A DNA stretch of 64,000 nt from Paenibacillus sp. NFR01. Its GTDB lineage: Bacteria > Bacillota > Bacilli > Paenibacillales > Paenibacillaceae. This document shows positions 56,819-63,547 of this stretch, piece by piece. Position 1 is the first letter of the stretch; every line of letters begins with the position of its first letter. The DNA is taken from positions 124,001-188,000 of the forward strand of contig NZ_FOIK01000006.1 of NCBI RefSeq assembly GCF_900111565.1. The letters are read 5' to 3'. Both the position numbers and the translations under genes were made by a program. A model generated the notes under the pieces. That model was not told the DNA's origin. It made no database searches and saw only the letters and a list, made by a program, of their open reading frames with translations.

Positions 56819-57766
56819 CTAATAATGGACTTTCCGGCTTTGCGTAATCCACGTAATTGAGGTTACAAGCATGATGATCAGGAACAGCACCCAGGACATT
56901 GCCGAGGCGTACCCCATCTTGAACCGCTCGAACCCTTCCTCGTAGATCTGGTACACAATGACCGTACTGGAGTAGTTAGGACCGCCGTTCGTCAGGAACT
57001 TGATCATGTCAAACACTTTAAAGGAGGAAATCGTACTCGTAATTGCCAGGAAAAACGTCGTCGGTCCCAGCAGCGGCACCGTAATCCGCCGGAACTGCTG
57101 AATGCCCGTTGCCCCGTCAATCGTTGCGGCTTCGTACAGTTCCTCCGGAATATTCGTCATGCCTGCCAGAAAGATAATCATCTGATACCCGAGAATCTGC
57201 CAGACATAAATGACCATGATGGCGATCAGCGAAAAGCTGGTGTCCACCAGCCAGCGCGGCGGATGGGACATCCCGAGCTGGATCAGCAGCTGGTTCAGCG
57301 GACCTTTGGACGGATGGTAGAGCGCCTGCCAGACCGCGGCGATCGCGACCGTAGAACAGATATAAGGAATGAAGAAGGCAACTTTGAAAAAGGTTTTGCC
57401 GTACAGCTTTTTATGGATCAGCGCCGACAGGATAATGCCCAGGAGCATCGTCAGCGGCACCGTCCCGACTGTAAACAGCACGTTGTTCTTCAGTGCCAGT
57501 ATAAAGTGATTATCCTTAAACAGGTTAACAAAATTGTCGATCCCGATAAAATGGATGGCCGACAGCCCGCCGACCAGATTCCATTCGGTAAAGCTCAGAA
57601 ACAAGCTGAACAGCAGCGGGAACACCGACAGAATCAGCATGCCGATCACTTCCGGAGCGATAAAAATCCACCCTGCCCACTGCTCGCGCCGTTTGCGGGT
57701 CCAGTAGGCACGTTTTGCCGGCGCAGCCGCCGTCTTCTGCGCAAGAACCTGCTCACTCACCGGCAT
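56819..57766 (-). CDS. Carbohydrate ABC transporter permease (MalF-type)
   Basis: This 315-residue permease has a long cytoplasmic N-terminus, six transmembrane helices (first WAGWIFIAPEVIGMLILSVFPLLFSLFLS) and the loop ELYEAATIDGATGIQQFRRITVPLLGP. Its start overlaps the 3' end of the FAD oxidoreductase gene by 14 bp, so transport and oxidoreductase are translationally coupled, which argues for a shared substrate. No ATPase gene is linked. Confidence 0.93.
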   Translation of the reverse strand: MPVSEQVLAQKTAAAPAKRAYWTRKRREQWAGWIFIAPEVIGMLILSVFPLLFSLFLSFTEWNLVGGLSAIHFIGIDNFVNLFKDNHFILALKNNVLFTVGTVPLTMLLGIILSALIHKKLYGKTFFKVAFFIPYICSTVAIAAVWQALYHPSKGPLNQLLIQLGMSHPPRWLVDTSFSLIAIMVIYVWQILGYQMIIFLAGMTNIPEELYEAATIDGATGIQQFRRITVPLLGPTTFFLAITSTISSFKVFDMIKFLTNGGPNYSSTVIVYQIYEEGFERFKMGYASAMSWVLFLIIMLVTSITWITQSRKVHY

Positions 57767-59123
57767 GCACCTCCGATTCCACGGCGGCGTCCGGCAGATA
57801 GGCGCCCTCTTCCTTCAGCCGCCGGCGCAGCTCGGCTATATCTACGGCGTGCACGTCGGACTCCGCCTGCTTCGATGCCAGTGCCGCCGCCAGTCCTGCC
57901 GCCTCGCCCATCGCCAGGCAGACCGGCATCACCCGTACGCTGCCCAGCACCTGGCGGTCGCAGGAGATGCTCCGGCCGGCCACCAGCACATTGCGCAGGC
58001 CCTTCGGCGTCAGGCAGCGGTACGGAATGCCGTGCGATTCACCCGGACCGTACAACGTAATCGCCAGGCTGGAGCCGGTCCCGCTCTGCTGCTCCTTTTT
58101 GTTCCCGTGGATGTCGAGAAAATAGCTGTTGCGGCAAATCTCGTCCGTAAAGCTTCTGCGTTCGATATAGTCTTCGGCGGTCAAAATATAATCGCCAATG
58201 ATCCGCCGCGATTCCCTGGTCCCGATCAGCGTGCCGGTGCTCATGACAAAGGCGTTGCCGAAAGCGGCGGGATGAACATCGGCCAGCATATCACGGTACG
58301 CCTCCGCCATTCTGCGGCCTTCCATCATCGCCTGGGAGACAGTGAACGTGTCGGTGTTGTCCACGCCCCACAGATGTCCGGCGTTAAAACCGACGGCCTG
58401 CGGCGCGATCTGATTGTTGCACAGATGCGTGTCCGGAATGCCCGGATAGTCGCCGGAACGGAACGCCTCGTGAATCGGGCTGTCCGGATTTTCGGCATGC
58501 AGCTTCGGGCCGTTCAGGTAGGCGTAGTCGTCCACGTTGCCGAGAACGAAGCAGTGCGTCGCCGGCTGCAGCTCCCCGGTCGTCTCGTCGCCCTTCTCGT
58601 ATTCCGCCCCCGCCCAGGCAGCGACATCCCCGTCGCCAGTGCAGTCGACGTATACGTTGGCGCGGAACGCCTGAAGCCCGCCTTTATTCAGCACGACGAT
58701 GGCTGTCACATTGCCGTCTTCGTCCCGTTCCACATCGGCGAGCGTGGTCAGGAACAGCACGCTGGCGCCGGCTTCCGTCACCAGATCGTCGTAGACCCGC
58801 TTGAGCTTCTCCGGCTCGATCGGCACCCAGTCCAGCGCATCCGGACGGACATGCGGCATCTGCGCCTTCAGGGTCTCGAACACTTTTTCCGCCAGGCCGC
58901 GGTAGACAATCTTCTGTTTATCGGAAAACGGGCACCAGGCCGGAACCAGCCCCGAGGTGCCCATGCCGCCCAGGCTTCCGGTCGCTTCGATCAGCAGCGT
59001 GCGCGCCCCTTCCCGGGCCGCCGCAGCCGCTGCGGTGCATCCCGCCGGACCGCCGCCGACGACAATGACGTCAAAGTCGGTATTGAAAGGAATTGGTTTG
59101 CTTCTGAGTGTGTAACTATCCAT
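57753..59123 (-). CDS. FAD-dependent oxidoreductase (PF12831 type), paralog B
   Basis: This protein of 456 residues, from the ATG at MDSYTLRSK, begins with VIVVGGGPAGCTAAAAAAREGARTLLIE and ends with the FAD motif VLVAGRSISCDRQVLGSVRVMPVCLAMGEAAG. It shares motifs with paralog A throughout (LDWVPIEPEKLKRVYD, GTRESRRIIGDY), and the equal length suggests gene duplication. The open frame extends ten codons upstream without a better ribosome site; GCGAGG lies 5 bp before the chosen ATG. It is the first gene of the third glycan locus and overlaps the permease gene. The reaction is unknown. Confidence 0.8.
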   Translation of the reverse strand: MDSYTLRSKPIPFNTDFDVIVVGGGPAGCTAAAAAAREGARTLLIEATGSLGGMGTSGLVPAWCPFSDKQKIVYRGLAEKVFETLKAQMPHVRPDALDWVPIEPEKLKRVYDDLVTEAGASVLFLTTLADVERDEDGNVTAIVVLNKGGLQAFRANVYVDCTGDGDVAAWAGAEYEKGDETTGELQPATHCFVLGNVDDYAYLNGPKLHAENPDSPIHEAFRSGDYPGIPDTHLCNNQIAPQAVGFNAGHLWGVDNTDTFTVSQAMMEGRRMAEAYRDMLADVHPAAFGNAFVMSTGTLIGTRESRRIIGDYILTAEDYIERRSFTDEICRNSYFLDIHGNKKEQQSGTGSSLAITLYGPGESHGIPYRCLTPKGLRNVLVAGRSISCDRQVLGSVRVMPVCLAMGEAAGLAAALASKQAESDVHAVDIAELRRRLKEEGAYLPDAAVESEVHAGE

Positions 59124-59322
59124 ATAAGCCTCGCTTTCCCGGCAGCCTTTCATGCGTGAAGCCCGGCCGCCGTGCTTCTATGGATTCATTGTAGCAAGCG
59201 GCATTTGCGATTACGGTATAGCCTGCCGACCCGTTCATGTGCAATATTTTGACTTGAATTTGGGAGAGGGTACTGTGGAGGCCTATGGGCCCGTGAAGGA
59301 GCGGGCGTTGTACCCCCGGCTC

Positions 59323-59351
59323 TTGACAGCTCGCGGTGAAAAGCTTATGGG
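59323..59351 (+). promoter_or_regulatory. Possible promoter of the Ntn-hydrolase-like gene
   Basis: A perfect TTGACA (59323-59328) is followed 17 bp later by TATGGG (59346-59351), a poor -10 box. The leader to the start codon would be about 25 nt. Apart from this the 225-bp gap shows nothing that I recognise. Confidence 0.35.
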
Positions 59352-59384
59352 TATATACATACAACATCCGGGGGGGGAATGATC

Positions 59385-60545
59385 ATGACCATCTTGGCGG
59401 TGTATCGCTGGGGAGATAAAGCCGTATTCGCATCAGACTTCCGCGTTTCGTTCCGTGCCGGAAACCAGGTAGATGTGATGTCCAAGTTTATGCGTTTTGG
59501 AGATCGGCTTGGGATTTTTATTGCCGGCGATGTGAGCTTATGGAGAGGCGCCGTGCCGATTATTGAAGGCGTTAGGGATCGTCTTACTTTAGAGAATGCG
59601 GTTCAGGACGATGGACCGTTAAAGCTGGCCCTGCAGCGTTATACCGAGTCGCTCAATACTGCAAATCATCCGTCTTATGGCGGAATCGGGGTAATGGTGG
59701 ATGCCGAAGGGCAAAGGAACGCCGTATTTAGCATCAACGGGCAAGCGGGATACGGCGTTTCTATCTCCTCTATAGAGGACGGATGTACGGTGATGGGAAG
59801 CGGCCAGGCCGTCCCGATGATTCAGGAGCATCTTCGTCTTCAACTGGAAGCCATCACTTCGCGTCTCGATGATCCCTATGATGTCGAAGCTTTTCTAAGC
59901 CGCGAAACGTTGAATTGGATTAGCCGCTGCGGAGCATCCGCCTTTCGCAAATTGGGCATCACCCCTGCCTTGGCTACTTCACGGGTAGAGCAAGGCAGCT
60001 TCAATATGACCGGGGTAGAAGTCAACGGCAGCGTCATTTCAGTCGATGATGGATCTTCAACACACTATCATTATACTTTTGAGCGTATAGAGGATCAGAT
60101 CATGCTGCTCGACCATCGTAAACAGAGAAGTTTTATGGTAAACGAGATTGTGGACTTTTCTGTGCGTACAGACGATGAACTCTTCGACCCGGAAGGATTA
60201 AGCGAGGGATTCGACCCCACCCCCTATGCGGTCGAGGGCAGCGTATTTTTCATGAACCAGCGGGTTACTGGCTCAAGAGTGACACGCCAACTCTTTCGGA
60301 CCGCGACATTTGAATATCGCAATCAAACGCTGTGCCATCCGGGATACGAGCTGTTGGCCGGACAAGTCTTGACGGAGCTCGACGTGCACGAAAGAGAAGC
60401 CTATCAGCCTACCAGGGAAATCGGCTTAGTGATCCCCCCCGAGAAAGTCGGCTCGTTTGTAGCAGGGGTCGGACATCAGATCCAGAATCATGAATGGATG
60501 GCGGAGCATATCGCCAATTACCATGAAATCTACCGAAGCGCATGA
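59385..60545 (+). CDS. Proteasome-beta/HslV-like Ntn-hydrolase with long C-terminal extension
   Basis: This 386-residue protein starts MTILAVYRWGDKAVFASDFR. A run of seven G lies 7 bp before the ATG at 59385; an ATG two codons earlier is too close. Removal of Met would expose Thr1. Counting from it, Asp17 (ASDFR), Arg19, Lys33 (MSKFMRF) and Gly47 (FIAGD) fall exactly on the proteasome-beta catalytic and structural positions, and CTVMGSGQA near 133-141 matches the GSG loop. HslV, Anbu and proteasome subunits are about 175-260 residues; here some 190 further residues follow, with no domain I recognise. Base composition is visibly less GC-rich than in flanking genes. A specialised self-compartmentalising protease or other amidohydrolase is possible. 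Confidence 0.6.
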   Translation: MTILAVYRWGDKAVFASDFRVSFRAGNQVDVMSKFMRFGDRLGIFIAGDVSLWRGAVPIIEGVRDRLTLENAVQDDGPLKLALQRYTESLNTANHPSYGGIGVMVDAEGQRNAVFSINGQAGYGVSISSIEDGCTVMGSGQAVPMIQEHLRLQLEAITSRLDDPYDVEAFLSRETLNWISRCGASAFRKLGITPALATSRVEQGSFNMTGVEVNGSVISVDDGSSTHYHYTFERIEDQIMLLDHRKQRSFMVNEIVDFSVRTDDELFDPEGLSEGFDPTPYAVEGSVFFMNQRVTGSRVTRQLFRTATFEYRNQTLCHPGYELLAGQVLTELDVHEREAYQPTREIGLVIPPEKVGSFVAGVGHQIQNHEWMAEHIANYHEIYRSA

Positions 60546-60626
60546 ATGTGTCCCGCCGGCATCATCCCGTTTTACCATTTAAAAGATAAAAATGAGGCAA
60601 AAGCGTTATTTTTTCAAAATCGGTGG

Positions 60627-60632
60627 TATAAT
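60627..60632 (+). promoter_or_regulatory. Extended -10 promoter of the candidate antisense RNA
   Basis: TGGTATAAT (TATAAT at 60627-60632) is a consensus extended -10 box. No strong -35 is seen at 17 bp, as expected for extended -10 promoters. Transcription would start near 60639, convergent with the peptide gene. Confidence 0.6.
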
Positions 60633-60644
60633 GAAAGCAACAGC

Positions 60645-60681
60645 AGTAAACAAAAAGAAGACGCGATGCGGACACATCGCG
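60645..60681 (-). terminator. Terminator of the candidate toxin mRNA
   Basis: The CGCGATG/CATCGCG hairpin (60662-60668, 60675-60681) is followed on the minus strand by TCTTCTTTTTGTTT. It would give a toxin mRNA of roughly 285 nt from a start near 60930. Confidence 0.6.
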
Positions 60682-60729
60682 CCTTTGACAAAAGCCGGCG
60701 GGAGACCACGGCGTTGATGAGTGAAGAAT

Positions 60730-60772
60730 CGCCGGTTAAGGGCCCAACCTATCCCCGGCGGTTTTTCTTTTT
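60730..60772 (+). terminator. Terminator of the candidate antitoxin RNA
   Basis: CGCCGG and CCGGCG arms enclose a 19-base loop with an inner GGG/CCC pairing, followed by GTTTTTCTTTTTG. It lies inside the 3' end of the peptide gene on the other strand. Confidence 0.65.
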
Positions 60773-60877
60773 GCGGCCTTGCCTCCAAGTGCTGAGCAGC
60801 TTCGTAACTCCTGCCGAGATCGTGACGAGCTTGACCAGCCCGTCGAGCACCTTAAGACAAACCTCAAGAAATGACAT
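60749..60877 (-). CDS. 42-residue candidate type I toxin peptide
   Basis: This short frame starts MSFLEVCLKVLDGLVKLV and continues through a weakly hydrophobic amphipathic stretch to a strongly basic tail (RQGRKKKNRRG). The site AAAGGAGGTGAT, a perfect match to the 16S anti-Shine-Dalgarno sequence, stands just before the ATG, so it is almost certainly translated. It has its own consensus extended -10 promoter at 60937-60942 and a long 3' part covered by an oppositely directed RNA. I do not recognise the peptide family; classic Bacillus toxins (TxpA, BsrG) are more hydrophobic. A small regulatory or antimicrobial peptide is the alternative. Confidence 0.6.
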   Translation of the reverse strand: MSFLEVCLKVLDGLVKLVTISAGVTKLLSTWRQGRKKKNRRG

Positions 60878-60936
60878 GGCATCACCTCCTTTCGGAGCTA
60901 CGCCATGCCTGTCCCGCCGGATGTTTTGTCTCTATT

Positions 60937-60942
60937 ATTATA
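60937..60942 (-). promoter_or_regulatory. Extended -10 promoter of the candidate toxin gene
   Basis: On the minus strand TGGTATAAT (TATAAT at 60937-60942) is identical over nine bases to the antisense RNA promoter. It would start transcription near 60930, giving a leader of about 55 nt. Confidence 0.65.
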
Positions 60943-61136
60943 CCATTTTTTGATAGATTGCCCTAGAGAAATCTACGTTTTTACCCGCTGTAAACCCGCA
61001 TTCCAGCGCTATTTTCCCACTTGCGACGCATGCCGTGCATTCGCTTCCTGCAGCACTTCGCCTGCTCTCTCCGCTTAATCAGCTCGGTCCGTTCTTTACC
61101 AGAGAAGGAGTGGCTTTTATTCTAGGGAGCGACAGT

Positions 61137-61206
61137 CTAACGGACACAGGAGGCGTTATTTTACGAAAAATCAGCATATCTGCAATGTTACGGACCTGAG
61201 ACCCTC
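61137..61206. repeat. Truncated copy of the 185-bp repeat
   Basis: Two forward units (TAACGGACACAGGAGGCGTT at 61137 and TTACGGACCTGAGACC near 61188) are present at the usual 50-bp spacing but the inverted half is missing. It lies in the gap between the candidate toxin-antitoxin pair and the stress-protein gene. Between 60954 and 61136 nothing else is recognisable. Confidence 0.7.
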
Positions 61207-61344
61207 AAACCCCCGTTCTTTATGCCCATTTTCTTCATGCCAAGCCCCTTTCTCTTGCATTAAGCTCGCTAGCGCCATGACCGGATTCAGCAGAATCCAC
61301 AGCAGCACCAACATTTTATGACAACTGCTGAATTTGTTCCGCAT
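61171..61344 (-). CDS. Possible small membrane peptide
   Basis: A frame of about 57 codons (MRNKFSSCHKMLVLLWILLN, then PVMALASLMQEKGAW) has one strong hydrophobic segment and a polar C-terminus. A perfect AGGAGGTGG lies 14 bp before the ATG at 61344 and 3 bp before an ATG at 61359; neither spacing is ideal. The last residues are read from the truncated repeat, so the original 3' end was probably replaced. It may be a real small protein or chance. Confidence 0.3.
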   Translation of the reverse strand: MRNKFSSCHKMLVLLWILLNPVMALASLMQEKGAWHEENGHKERGFEGLRSVTLQIC

Positions 61345-61425
61345 GTGCGGTTCATCCACCTCCTTGAATGACTGCCATTAAACGGGGTAATAATAATACA
61401 TCATGAAAAAAAGAGGTGCTTCCAG

Positions 61426-61914
61426 ATGAACCAGCCTGTAGATAACCGCCAAGAGACCATTGAAAAAGTCCGCGACCTGATCAAAGGCATCGATGTCGCG
61501 ATGCTGACCACCGTTACGGATGAAGGCCTGGTCTCGCGGCCGATGAAAACCCAGGAAGTGGAGTTTGACGGCGATCTCTGGTTCCTGACCAAAAAGGATA
61601 CCAGCAAATATGACGAGATCAAACATAACCAGGAAGTAAACGTGGCTTACGTGGACAAGTCGTATGTCTCGATCCGCGGAAACGCCGAAATCGTCACCGA
61701 CCGGGATAAAGTCAAGCAATTCTGGACGGTAGCGCACGAGAAGTTCCTGCAGACGACGAGCGACGATCCCAACGTCATTCTGATTAAGATCAACACGCAC
61801 ACGGCCGAGTATTGGGAAACGGGCAATTGGGTAAAGGTCGTGAAGCATTTTGTCCAGCGGATGGCCGGAAAAGACCCCGAAAACGCCGAGCTCAACAAAA
61901 CCGTCCAACTGTAA
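61426..61914 (+). CDS. General stress protein 26-like, pyridoxamine-phosphate-oxidase fold
   Basis: This 162-residue protein has a split-barrel flavin-binding fold (about 12-150, AMLTTVTDEGLVSRPMKTQEVEFDGDLWFLTKKDTSKYDEI) as in B. subtilis YdaG and other general stress proteins 26. They bind FMN or F420-like flavins, and the reaction is not well defined. AGAGGTG lies 7 bp before the ATG. It is monocistronic; the hairpin at 62003-62022 after it lacks a T-run. Confidence 0.88.
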   Translation: MNQPVDNRQETIEKVRDLIKGIDVAMLTTVTDEGLVSRPMKTQEVEFDGDLWFLTKKDTSKYDEIKHNQEVNVAYVDKSYVSIRGNAEIVTDRDKVKQFWTVAHEKFLQTTSDDPNVILIKINTHTAEYWETGNWVKVVKHFVQRMAGKDPENAELNKTVQL

Positions 61915-62036
61915 GCTCAGGCAAATGAAGGCGTAGTTAAACGCTCTCATGATTACCCGGACGTTGTTGTCTAGCGATAACTATTCCCTGCCGATCCACT
62001 TCAACCTCCAAAACTGGAGGTTAAGCAATCTAATTC

Positions 62037-62088
62037 AAAACAGCCCCATGCAGCGCGAAAAGCATTTTCCGCTGCACGGGGCTGTTTT
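62037..62088. terminator. Terminator after the flotillin gene
   Basis: AAAACAGCCCC and GGGGCTGTTTT are the outer arms of a stem of about 19 bp with a one-base mismatch (inner TGCAGCG/CGCTGCA), flanked by A and T runs. It works on both strands and lies 16 bp past the flotillin stop codon. Confidence 0.85.
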
Positions 62089-62103
62089 GCGAAAATTACC
62101 GAA

Positions 62104-63525
62104 TTACTGCTCTTTGTTCCGGCCAAGCAATCCGCTCAGCGCCTCCGTTACGTTCATCCCGGTCAGCGTCTGGGTCAGTTCAGGCACCTGCGCCATGATT
62201 TTGGCGATGTCGCCGGTGATTTTGTTCACTCCGGAAGAAGCGCCGTCCTGAGAGATTACCGTAATCTTGTCGACCTTGGCCAGCGGGGAAGCGATCCGTT
62301 CCGCCAGCTCCGGCAGCACTTTCAGGAACTCCACGGTGAGCGCGGCTTGCGTGAATTGTTTGTACGCTTCGGCTTTTTTCTCCAAGGCTCCCGCTTCCGC
62401 GGCCCCGGCCAGCTGCACGATTTCCGCATTCGCTTTCCCTTTCGCCAGCTCCGCTTCCGCCGTGGCCAGCCCGCGTTTGGTCGTTGTGGCCGCCTCGGCT
62501 TCCGCCTCGAGAATTTGCCGCTGCTTGGCAGCTTCCGCCCGCATGATCGTCGCCTGATTCTCTGCTTGGGCCGGCTTGATGACGGTGGCCTCCAGCTCCT
62601 TCTGTCTCAGTTCCACTTCGATTTCGCGGACGGTCCGGTTGGCTTCCGCTTCCATCTGCGTGATTTTGACCTGCTCGGTCACGAGCGACTGCTTGATCTT
62701 GTTCTGCTGCAATTCATAGGCCAAGTCCGCCTGCGCTTTCTTGACTTCCGTCTCCAGCTTGAACTCAGCCTGCTTGATGTTCAGCTCTTTCTCGAACAGC
62801 GATTCCTTGGCGCGGGCCGCCGTTTCCGCTTCAATGGTGGACTGGTGCGCATTCGCTTTGGCGATGGAAGATTCCTTTTCAGCCTCGGCCTGCTTGATCT
62901 GAATGTCGCGTTCCGCTTCGGCCTTGGCGATGCTGGCGTCGCGGCGAATCCGTTCAATCTCCGGAACCCCCATGTTGTCGATGTACCCTTTGTCGTCGGT
63001 AATCTTCTTGATCGTGAAGCTGACGACCTCCAATCCCATCTTGTCGAGATCCTCCGAGCAGGTCTCCCGCATCTTGCTGTTGATTTCATCCGGCGTCTTC
63101 AGAATGGACTCCACCGTCAATTGCCCGATCAGGCCCCGCAAGTGGCCTTCCACCGAATGCAGGATAATCGTCTCGCGGTCTTCCTCCGGGCGGTCGATGA
63201 ACTGCTCGCTGGCCGTCAGAATCGCGGTCGGATCGCTTTTGATCTTGATCTGGGCTACCGCCTCCAGGTTTAGCTTGATGCCCTGCCGGGAGAACATCGC
63301 CTGCGCCGGGATGACATCGAAGCTCATCAGCATCATGGAGATGGTTTTGCTGTTCTGAAAGCCGGGGATGACGAACGTCCCGCCGCCTTGCACGACTCTT
63401 TTTCCGCCGAGACCGAATACGATCATCGCCTGATTGGGCGGTACCTTTTTATACGCGTTCACGATGCTGAGCAGGGCCAGCAGGATAACAACAACAATGC
63501 CCCCGATTAAATATAGAATGACCAT
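62104..63525 (-). CDS. floT: Flotillin-like membrane scaffold protein
   Basis: This 473-residue protein has an N-terminal membrane segment (about 4-24), an SPFH/PHB domain (about 25-200, VPPNQAMIVFGLGGKRVVQGGG) and a long coiled coil rich in Glu-Ala repeats (about 195-400), then a flotillin C-terminal domain (VEFLKVLPELAERIASPLAKVDKITVIS). It matches B. subtilis YuaG/FloT, which organises membrane microdomains and supports signalling and cell-envelope processes. ATG at 63525 lies 11 bp after GGGAG; an in-frame GTG four codons up overlaps that site. The NfeD gene lies immediately upstream as in yuaF-floT. Confidence 0.93.
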   Translation of the reverse strand: MVILYLIGGIVVVILLALLSIVNAYKKVPPNQAMIVFGLGGKRVVQGGGTFVIPGFQNSKTISMMLMSFDVIPAQAMFSRQGIKLNLEAVAQIKIKSDPTAILTASEQFIDRPEEDRETIILHSVEGHLRGLIGQLTVESILKTPDEINSKMRETCSEDLDKMGLEVVSFTIKKITDDKGYIDNMGVPEIERIRRDASIAKAEAERDIQIKQAEAEKESSIAKANAHQSTIEAETAARAKESLFEKELNIKQAEFKLETEVKKAQADLAYELQQNKIKQSLVTEQVKITQMEAEANRTVREIEVELRQKELEATVIKPAQAENQATIMRAEAAKQRQILEAEAEAATTTKRGLATAEAELAKGKANAEIVQLAGAAEAGALEKKAEAYKQFTQAALTVEFLKVLPELAERIASPLAKVDKITVISQDGASSGVNKITGDIAKIMAQVPELTQTLTGMNVTEALSGLLGRNKEQ

Positions 63526-63547
63526 TCGGTTCGACACTCCCTATGAA

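Larger units (their letters stand above)
60639..60772 (+). ncRNA. Candidate type I antitoxin RNA
   Basis: A transcript of about 134 nt is predicted from the extended -10 box at 60627 to a terminator (stem CGCCGG at 60730-60735 with CCGGCG at 60755-60760, then GTTTTTCTTTTT). It contains a CGCGATG/CATCGCG hairpin at 60662-60681. It is antisense to the 3' untranslated part and last 8 codons of the 42-codon gene on the other strand. Length and 3'-3' overlap resemble RatA and SR4 of B. subtilis. Existence of the RNA is predicted, not shown. Confidence 0.55.

Noticed and set aside
59379-59387. ATG at 59379 as start of the Ntn-hydrolase-like gene
   Set aside because: It is one base from the G-run that serves as ribosome site; the ATG at 59385 has normal spacing and gives Thr as second residue, matching the family.
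62003-62022. AACCTCCA/TGGAGGTT hairpin after the stress-protein gene
   Set aside because: There is no T-run on either side, so it is not called a terminator; the strong hairpin at 62037-62088 serves that role.
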